Shown here piece by piece: positions 56,614 to 64,000 of a stretch of DNA of 64,000 nucleotides. Source of the stretch: Artemisia argyi (Eukaryota; Streptophyta; Magnoliopsida; Asterales; Asteraceae); NCBI GenBank assembly GCA_030686995.1, contig CM060686.1, positions 73,297,757 to 73,361,756 of the forward strand. Direction: 5' to 3'. The notes under the pieces are model-generated. The model was given only the letters and a program-made list of their open reading frames with translations. It ran no database searches and was not told where the DNA came from. Within the stretch, counting starts at the first letter, position 1; the number at the start of each line of letters is the position of its first letter. The position numbers were made by a program, and so were the translations under genes.

Positions 56614-57502
56614 TGTGTAATAAAACTAAGAGAAATACTTGTTAGTGTAATTTTAGCGCCAAATTAAAATTTTTTTTACAACATTTAGGAGTGAAACTTT
56701 AGCCTTAGCAAGCGTCTTATGGATAGGAGTTGTATGACTAGCACAAAACCGTACCATTCAGAAAAATTTTCCACCAAAATATGTGAGGTTCGCCTTTAGA
56801 TTTGATAGGAAAAGCATTCATTATTAGTGCTTATAAGTGTACTGGTAGCATTTAGATTCTAGAACTTGCGTTAGTGATGCATCCCGAGACCGTAGTGAGA
56901 CTACATTCGTATAGTAGGATTTACTACATGATAAGAGGCATTAGGATCACCCTTGTGTTAAACCCGTATCATAATTACTAGACCATTTAAGTCATATTAC
57001 TTGGCTAGTAAAGTCAAGTAATTTTTCCCACACCTTAGCGTTGTACTCATTTTTAGTAAACGAAACCCCTAGTACACCCCTCCGAGCCTATCTTTTCGTT
57101 TCTTACTTTAAGCATGTTACTTAAAGGAAGAATTTGTTACAACCCACTTAAATGTACACCCAAATTGCCTTAGCCTTCCGTGTATGCACTCATCTTTAGT
57201 GCATTATTGTTACATGTTTAAACCCTTAGTTAATTATCTAATTGATTACATGGTTGCTAAGTCGAGTCATATCCATATTGTTTTGGGACAATTGGGACTC
57301 ATGGGTAAAGTACTTGTGTTATGGAGTAATGGGGAAGAACATCTCATACTACCCCCATATGTGCATTAATCTTAAAAGTACTCCAAGTGTTTTGATTATC
57401 TTGATTCGAGTCATTAGATTAGTTTATTGTAAAGTATGTAAAAATTCAAGTGTAAGGGGAATGTACATTCCCTATGATGTATTATTTAGGGTAAGAGTGT
57501 AT

Positions 57503-57545
<43 letters not shown>

Positions 57546-58053
57546 GAACTACCATCCCGTTTCATTTTATGTTTGTTTTATGTTTTTGTTATTTTTGATT
57601 TATTAGCTTAAGTCGAGTCTAGTCTTGGCTTAGCAACGCCATATTGTACATGTAATTAACCAAGATGATTAACTCGCCACCAGTAAATATTGCCTATATC
57701 CAACAAAACCGTGTATTCCATATCCCTACACCCAACGTTATAACACTTTGAAAGACCTCTTTGATAGTTTATCCTAGGTGCTTACGCCAAGTGGTGGAGG
57801 TTTGATCCTTTCCCAAGCCTATGGTAATCTATTTTGCTATGACAAGTAGTGAGAGATGTTTTCCATTTCTATATTGTGATATATACTTTATTACACCCTA
57901 GAGATGTGAGTATCTAAACACTATTTGTGAGGTGCTAGTGTATGACCTCCGTGCTTGTCTTTGGTCTTTAGTGGAACGATTATTTGTTGTAATTACTTTT
58001 ATATTAGTGTTAAATGACCCCTAACTTGTATTTTGATTAGAATAAAAGCGCAT
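56614..58053 (+). other. 3' non-coding region of the inner gypsy element, second part
   Basis: Resumes after the solo LTR. No gene is seen. It contains a poly-A run (57507-57543) and AGTGTAAGGGGAATG-type purine tracts (57451). Confidence 0.6.
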
Positions 58054-58091
58054 TTGCTTGAGGACAAGCAAATCTCAAGTGTAAGGGTATT
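58054..58091 (+). other. Conserved GAGGACAAGCAA hairpin and purine tract before the 3' LTR
   Basis: TTGCTTG-AGGA-CAAGCAA forms a perfect 7-bp stem, followed by CTCAAGTGTAAGGGTAT against the LTR. This hairpin plus AAGTGT purine tract is a landmark of Tat/Athila elements. Confidence 0.75.
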
Positions 58092-59535
58092 TGATGAGGC
58101 GAAAAATGAACCATTTTTAGGGGGTCATTTTAGCCCGGATTCAAATTTATTTGATCAAATATTGCCCTAAATCGTTCCTTTTGTCATTTTAGGTACTTTT
58201 GGAGTGAATTCTGGAAAAGGAAGCATTTTGGACGTTTTTGGAGCATAAAAGTGAAGAAAACGGCAAAGTCTTAATTTTCCTTGCTGGGAACAGTACCTGA
58301 CGGCGTCAAGAGTTTCCAAGTGACGGCGTCAAGAGCAATGCAAGAGGTGGAAGTGGATAAAGTCCGTGACGGTCCAGAGAGTTTTGTACTAAGGATATGA
58401 CGGCGTCACCATAGGCCGTCATGGTCCAAATATTAGTGACGGCCCAGAGTAACTTTACACATGACAGCATCAAAAGTGGATATAAGCAATCCGATTTAAT
58501 TATGGGCGGCGAGTTGACGGCGTCAGAATTTCCTTCTTGATGCCGTCACCCTGCAAAATCTATATATAGTTTTGCAATTTTCATTCATTAGAGTGTAACT
58601 TTTAGGGTGTAACTTTGGAGAGAAACCCTAGTCCGAATTTCACAGCTTTTTCAAGGGTTTTTACCCTTTGAAACCTCTTATGTTCAATTGAGATAAGTAC
58701 TCTTTCAATTCAATCAATATGTCTATGTGTTGCTTGAATATATCTTACACTTGTCTTCAATTTAACATGCTTGGCTAGATCTCTTGTGTGTTTGCTTAGA
58801 TGTAATGAAACCTAGATGTTAATTATTGGTTGATTGTTTGTTTATAGTTGTTACGGATGATTGTATTCGATGTTAGGCTTAAGAAAACTGGCAGACTTCC
58901 ATTGGTAACATGCTTGAACGTCTCAAGAAACATGATCAGAGGTGTACTATGATTTTTGGTTGTATTTAATGCGTAGGAGAATTCTAATGATCCCATGTTA
59001 GGAGCTTCAAACGGCTCGACATAGGAGTGAAGTAGGATCCTATAGAGTTAGGGAATATTGTACACGGCCCTACGACTAGTATTGAGGAATACGACCCGTC
59101 ATCCATGCAATTGTAACAAACTATCAACCTATAAAAGATATCTAGGGAGTAATGAAACCTAAGTAAACACAACTTTCCCTATTATTGTTTACTCCAAATT
59201 AGTAATTAGCTTTATTTTCATTTCTGTCATTTTATTTTAATTGCATTTGTTGTAAATTGGGTTAGTTGGCTAGCAACTAATTCCACCCACTCTTCCAAAA
59301 ACTGAGATTTTATTTGCTTTTAAAAAATATAAAAATACAAAAAGAATCATCCCTCACCTCTAGACCTAGTTTTTAGGCTTTCTAATCCTAGCGACACTAT
59401 TCCTGAGTTGAACGATCAATCCCCCGGTACTTGTCACTATACTATACTACAACAATCAGGTACACTGCCTGGTGGGGGTTGTAAGCTTCTCGAGATCCCT
59501 CGAGAGATAAAGCCTGGTGCGATTCCCACGTATCA
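58092..59535 (+). repeat. 3' LTR of the inner gypsy element (1444 bp)
   Basis: Begins TGATGAGGCGAAAAATGAAC and ends CCCACGTATCA, then GTAAT. Several differences from the 5' LTR fall in the TGACGNYGTCA sites and are C/T or G/A changes. Confidence 0.93.
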
Positions 59536-59540
59536 GTAAT

Positions 59541-60987
59541 CCTTCCACATAACTGATGTCTCCAGAAGATAAAGAATTTTCATCAGTATGTGAAGTACTA
59601 TGCTCGATGTTGGGATTAGAGTTTAAAAGATTTTCAATTTCTCCCAGATCGGCTTCTAAGTCAAACAGATCATCATCACTTCCTAATGGAATTGGATTGA
59701 TGTGAGTAAGTTCATTTGTGAACTCCTCAAGAAGAGGGTCAACATCAGAATGAGGCAGTGATGCCTCTACATACTCAACTTCTCCATAAGATGTACAATC
59801 ATCATTAAAATTGGAGAAAGTCTCAAAATGATCTTTTGGATTCTTAAGAGGGGAAGGTAGATCACACATTTGGTCAAGAATTCCCTGGAACTCACTAGGG
59901 ATTGGGACAAGGTTCTCAACACTAGACTTTATGAATTCGTCCGATTCTTTTTCAGGAATAGTGTCAAGATGCTCGTCCCCATACTTAGAGAGTTAGTGGG
60001 AACTTCGGGTGCGATAACAACAGACTGAGGGAGTTGAGAAGGACTAGCATTCACGGATTGTACAAGTTCCATTTGTTCTTCTGCTAGTAATTCCTTAGTA
60101 TTCTTTTCTCCCTGCGATTTTTGGATTGGTGGGATTTCAACTGATGTACTCGATGAATCCTTTTGAATAATAACAACGTTATCTCCATCATCATCACTGT
60201 CATCATCGTCATCAAATAGATCAGCATTGCGAAGATTGGCACGTATTTTAGCTGCTCGTTGCTCAGCGAGTAATTCTTCCATGCTTTTCCCAGAATCTCG
60301 TTCTTCAGCAAGTAATTCTGCCATAGTTTTCCCACGAGAATTTGGAATGAGTGGAAATTGTGGGGGTGTGGATGTGTCAAAACCGGAAGGTTGACATTGG
60401 AAATCATCATGAGGACCCCCACAATACGCACAAGAAGAACTTGGAGCATGGCGAAGCGAAATATTAGCTAACTCCTCCTTAAGTTCTTTAAATTTCTCAA
60501 GAACCTCTAGACAAAGGTCTTGCGGGTATTGAGGAGTTGCTAGGATCATTTGGTACTGTGGAGGTTGGTCTCGATATGAATGGTCGTAATTGTTACAAGG
60601 AAATGGATTCCTTGTTTGGCAATCCGAGCTAAAGTGTGGACCTCCGCAATACTCACAACAATAAGTTTGTTGTGACTGATTCAGTGAATAATATGGATAT
60701 TGTTCATTTTCAAAACTTTGATTGTTACCAGGAAATTGTTCATAGACAAACGTGTTCCGGGTTTGACACTCAAATCCTTGGTGAGGACCTCCACAAAATT
60801 CACACGAACATGTCTGTATCTCATGATGTGGGGGCTGATGGAATCAATCAGTTGTGTCATGGTAAGAATAGGGATTCTGATTATAGACAGACCCGTTTCC
60901 TGACTCCACCATGCTACAACTGGGACAATTACCACCATTATGAGGACCACCACACCATTGACAATTAAGATGGTGGGGATAAGACAT
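59541..60987 (-). pseudogene. Outer element acidic ORF with repeated zinc-knuckle-like motifs, 5' part
   Basis: ATG at 60987 (MSYPHHLNC). Four C-x2-C-G-G-P-H-x4-C motifs occur in order: CQWCGGPHNGGNC, CEFCGGPHQGFEC, CEYCGGPHFSSDC and CAYCGGPHDDFQC. An acidic part with DDDDDSDDDGD follows, then repeats of MAELLAEER/MEELLAEQR. TGA at 60844-60846 interrupts the frame, and a one-base loss in the C run 59977-59980 shifts it. The open part 59929-60549 is 206 aa. After the shift MCDLPSPLKNPKDHFETFSN continues to 59541, where the inner gypsy LTR cuts in and gives a false fusion end at 59456. Such knuckles suggest nucleic-acid binding like gag nucleocapsid; no capsid core is recognised. Confidence 0.8.
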
Positions 60988-61536
60988 AGAAAGAATCAAA
61001 GGGTTTCAGAGGGTAAAGGATAAAGAATAAAAAAGGTGAGAGGGTGAAGGTGAATATTTTTGGTATTTTTGAAACACATATTTAGTGCGTATGCACTAAA
61101 AACAAAGTCAATTAAAACAAGACCGAGGCAAAACAACAGAGAACTTAAACCAATAATCACAATATGACTGGCTTCTTTGAAAAAGGTACACCAATCACAA
61201 GGATACAAAGGTAAGTTTTAATCATTTGTTTGGGAACTTATTATGTTTACACCCTCAGTTGGTAGGTGTTCTGCCTTGGTTTGCGGTGGTAATATTTTAT
61301 GTAATTATTATTCACAAGAAAAAGACAAATGTTTTTGGGTTTTTGGGTGTATGTGCAGAAAACTTTTGGAAATTTTTTTGGTATCGATTTGTTAACCAAA
61401 ATCGTTTCCTTTAAAATTACTCGCAGGGTGGCGGGAGAGAAGAATGGATCTCTCTTCAGTTCACAATTTAATGTCAGAACTTCCGTATTCCACCTGTGTA
61501 GGTTGTAATCTTAAAGAAACCGAAGTAATTTAACTT

Positions 61537-61577
<41 letters not shown>

Positions 61578-61706
61578 GTTAACACTTTAGAAAAAGTGTT
61601 AATGAACTTTTTGGTATGACTAAGATTTTTACAAAGTGATGGTATTTGTACAAGGAGGGTTTTGAAAACCACTAAACCTAAAAAGTTTTTAAAACACGCA
61701 ACAACC
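60988..61706 (-). other. Leader of the outer element
   Basis: Non-coding DNA between primer site and ORF. It holds a poly-T run (61541-61576 on the plus strand). No other feature seen. Confidence 0.55.
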
Positions 61707-61724
61707 TCCCCGGCAACGGCGCCA
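61707..61724 (-). other. Primer binding site of the outer element, tRNA-Asp type
   Basis: Minus strand TGGCGCCGTTGCCGGGGA, the exact Athila/Tat primer sequence, 5 bp from the 5' LTR. Confidence 0.92.
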
Positions 61725-61729
61725 AAAAT

Positions 61730-64000
61730 TGATTGAGCCCAAACGGTCAACCTAAATTAACCAAGTGAATTGGTCAACAAGGTCAGACTGCCTAGAGTCA
61801 ATGCTCCGTGGATAGTATAGAGTTTCCCTGGGTCGTTATGTCCCGACGAGATTGAAATGGTGTTTTGAAACGTTTGTGGAAATGAGTGGCACTGAGGACA
61901 GTAACCAATAAAGATTTGGATTTTATTACACTACTGATTGCTTGGTATTTAAGTGAATGAAACAATATTAACAATTACAGAATCACAGATTTAAACAAAC
62001 GTTAACAAATTAACAATAAAAAATGATTACAGATAGAAGAAAAGTTGAGATTTAAGCTAAAATAAACTACAGGGGGTGAAAATGAAAATTTTACAAAATT
62101 AATATTAAAAGAAAATTTAATTAAAAAGAAAATTATTTTTTTGATTATTTTATTATTTTTTTTATTAATTTAAAACTATTTTAACTATTTAATAATTAAT
62201 AAAAACTAATTTAAATATACTTTTTAATTGCTAATAATACCTAAATGACTTAGAAAATTATAGAAAAATTTATAAAACTAATTAACCATCATAGGAATCC
62301 TAAAAAAATTATAAAAAGTTTATAAAAGTTATATTTAGAATATTTTACTAATTAATTACTTATTTATTAATTAAAATCTAATTAACTAAATTAATTAAGA
62401 AAAATAGAAAATGAACAGTAGTAATTAAGAAACTATTTTCTAAAAATACTTTATGATTTATAAAACCTAGGAAAAATATAAAAAGGTACTGCTGCTAAAT
62501 AAAAATTTATAAAACTATATAATTAACTAATATTACTTAATTACTAATTAAACTAATATTAATTCTAATAAATACTAAATGAAAAGAGAAAAATTTAGCA
62601 AAATTACTGAAAATACTTTAATATAAAATAAATTTAAAAAAAATATAAAAATGATAAAGTGCTCAATAATAAGCTGAAAAGAAAAATTAAATAGATAAGT
62701 CCTATTAAATAGAAGCTATCACTAATTTTATATTTGGGTTTTCTTTGTTTTTCTTTTGGAAAACCATTTTATACCTAAAAACTAAAAACTTTTGTGAAAA
62801 CAACTTTTCCCAAGCTTAAAAATAAGCAAAATGGACACAAAAAGCTCTCACAGTTGACTTTTGTTGACTTTTGCTAGAAATAAGCTTCTGTGGGGTCCAC
62901 AGAGGTGGATTATGGTTTAGACTAGCTAAGTGGACTGAAATAAATGAGAAACAACAAGAGAATACCACTGATAAGCAAATAAGCACAAAAATAAGCACTT
63001 TGAAATCTAACTTTTACACAGAAATGGGACAAGTTTTGATGGCCAAAATATGTGGGTCCCAGTGAGCTTAAGCTTAAAACTTTGCTTGAACTAGGTAGAG
63101 GACCAGCTGGGGAGTCCAAAGCACCAAAAATGACTATATGGGGCCCACTGTGGTGGTCTGTGGGACCCACCAAAGGTGGGTATGCTGCTGTGCAACAGGG
63201 GAGCAGACAGCCCTGCAGCTGTGTTTTGGTGAATGTGGGGCCCATTAGAAAAATCAAAAAAATATACTGATTGTGGGATTCTAAAGATTAGGTGGGGGGC
63301 TTCAAATGGTGAAAAGCACAAGTCCTAAATCCAAGCACAAAATTCAAAACAATTCCCACAAATTTTGGATTCTTGGCAAAGTGTACCATTTTGACTTTTG
63401 AGATTAAACGCCTACTTTGACTAAATTGATATTCTAAGGATCCTAGGCACCTAAAATGGATATGTTAACCATAAATGAGATTAATACAAGCTATGTTAAC
63501 AAGTTTTAAACCTAGATGGAGATTATACTACCCTATATCCTTATCAGTGGACTATCACAAGACCACGAGAGGGAATTTTGACTTTTTCACTAAAATTACT
63601 AAAGTAAAAGTTGAATTAGACTAATTTGAGCATAAGAATGGTACTGAGATAGGTTTAGTCCAAGTTCAACAACAAATACACACTTTAAAATATTGAACCA
63701 AACACCCCTTTATTAGGCTGTTTCACTAACTTTTTGAGTTTTAGACTTAATCTAACCAAACTAATGATCAAACTATATTACTTAACTGTATTAAGGATTA
63801 AATGAACAACAAAATTAAGCAAAGAACACTTAGAACACTAAAATGTAGTTTAAGCTAAATAAAGGCAGTGTAAATGTAAATATGAGCAATTATGAAACCA
63901 ACTGAGCAATTAAGCAACTATAAATAATAACATGACTAAGAACTAGCAAATAAGCTATAAAGCACAGGAAAAAGCAATTAAGGACTATGATACAGTAAAA
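61730..64000 (-). repeat. 5' LTR of the outer element, cut by the window edge
   Basis: Matches 33641 onward base by base with scattered changes, and lacks the poly-T expansion. About 2.27 kb of an expected 3.8 kb is inside the window. Confidence 0.9.

Noticed and set aside
59456..59869. 137-aa ORF as an intact protein
   Set aside because: Its last about 28 codons are read from the inner gypsy LTR; it is a fusion made by the insertion, not a natural end.
61511..61750. 79-aa ORF with a Lys run
   Set aside because: It spans the poly-T tract and primer site of the outer element, so it is not a gene.

Overview
The window reads as nuclear DNA of a flowering plant, most likely a daisy-family species (Asteraceae, plausibly tribe Anthemideae). 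It is AT-rich and has GT-AG introns, two ordinary plant genes and a mass of LTR retrotransposons. The lineage call is inference: the coiled-coil copia gag, the repeated Cys-Gly-Gly-Pro-His gag-like ORF and the Tat/Athila gag resemble proteins I know from Tanacetum/Artemisia-type genomes. I saw no bacterial, organellar or viral segment, and no tRNA or rRNA gene.

Layout. 1-3.8 kb: the 5' half (five exons, minus strand) of an ELMO-domain gene, with MITEs in intron 1 and a cluster of three Tourist-like MITEs just upstream. 6.1-17.7 kb: an 11.5-kb Ty1/copia element with perfect 5-bp target duplications and LTRs I cannot tell apart by eye. Its long gag-like frame is nearly open, but pol is deleted and shredded, so it must have moved with help. 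17.7-25.6 kb: AT-rich non-coding DNA holding a striking array of six exact 399-bp units, each a long-terminal-inverted-repeat foldback element. 25.6-27.6 kb: a complete four-exon nucleoside diphosphate kinase gene (minus strand, 148 aa). 27.9-33.6 kb: a LINE remnant, an old LTR and G-poor non-coding DNA.

33.6-64 kb is a four-layer retrotransposon nest with target-site duplications for three of the four layers. The outermost is a Tat/Athila-like element on the minus strand with 3.8-kb LTRs, tRNA-Asp-type primer site and no pol, only an acidic ORF with repeated zinc-knuckle-like motifs. Its ORF is split by a plus-strand Tat/Athila-like element (38954-59535, 1.44-kb LTRs) that has gag, protease and an integrase tail but no reverse transcriptase. 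In that element's 3' non-coding region sits a solo LTR related to the outer family (43803-56608). In the solo LTR sits a nearly complete minus-strand copia element with an extra ORF 3' of pol (46423-55274). By-eye LTR differences (about 4%, 2% and 1% from outside inwards) agree with the nesting order.

The two cellular genes are unrelated housekeeping-type genes. The biology of interest lies in the non-autonomous elements, in cis motifs repeated inside their LTRs (a TGACG palindrome cluster next to a TATA box, nested hairpins, a possibly covarying stem-loop) and in the tandem MITE array.
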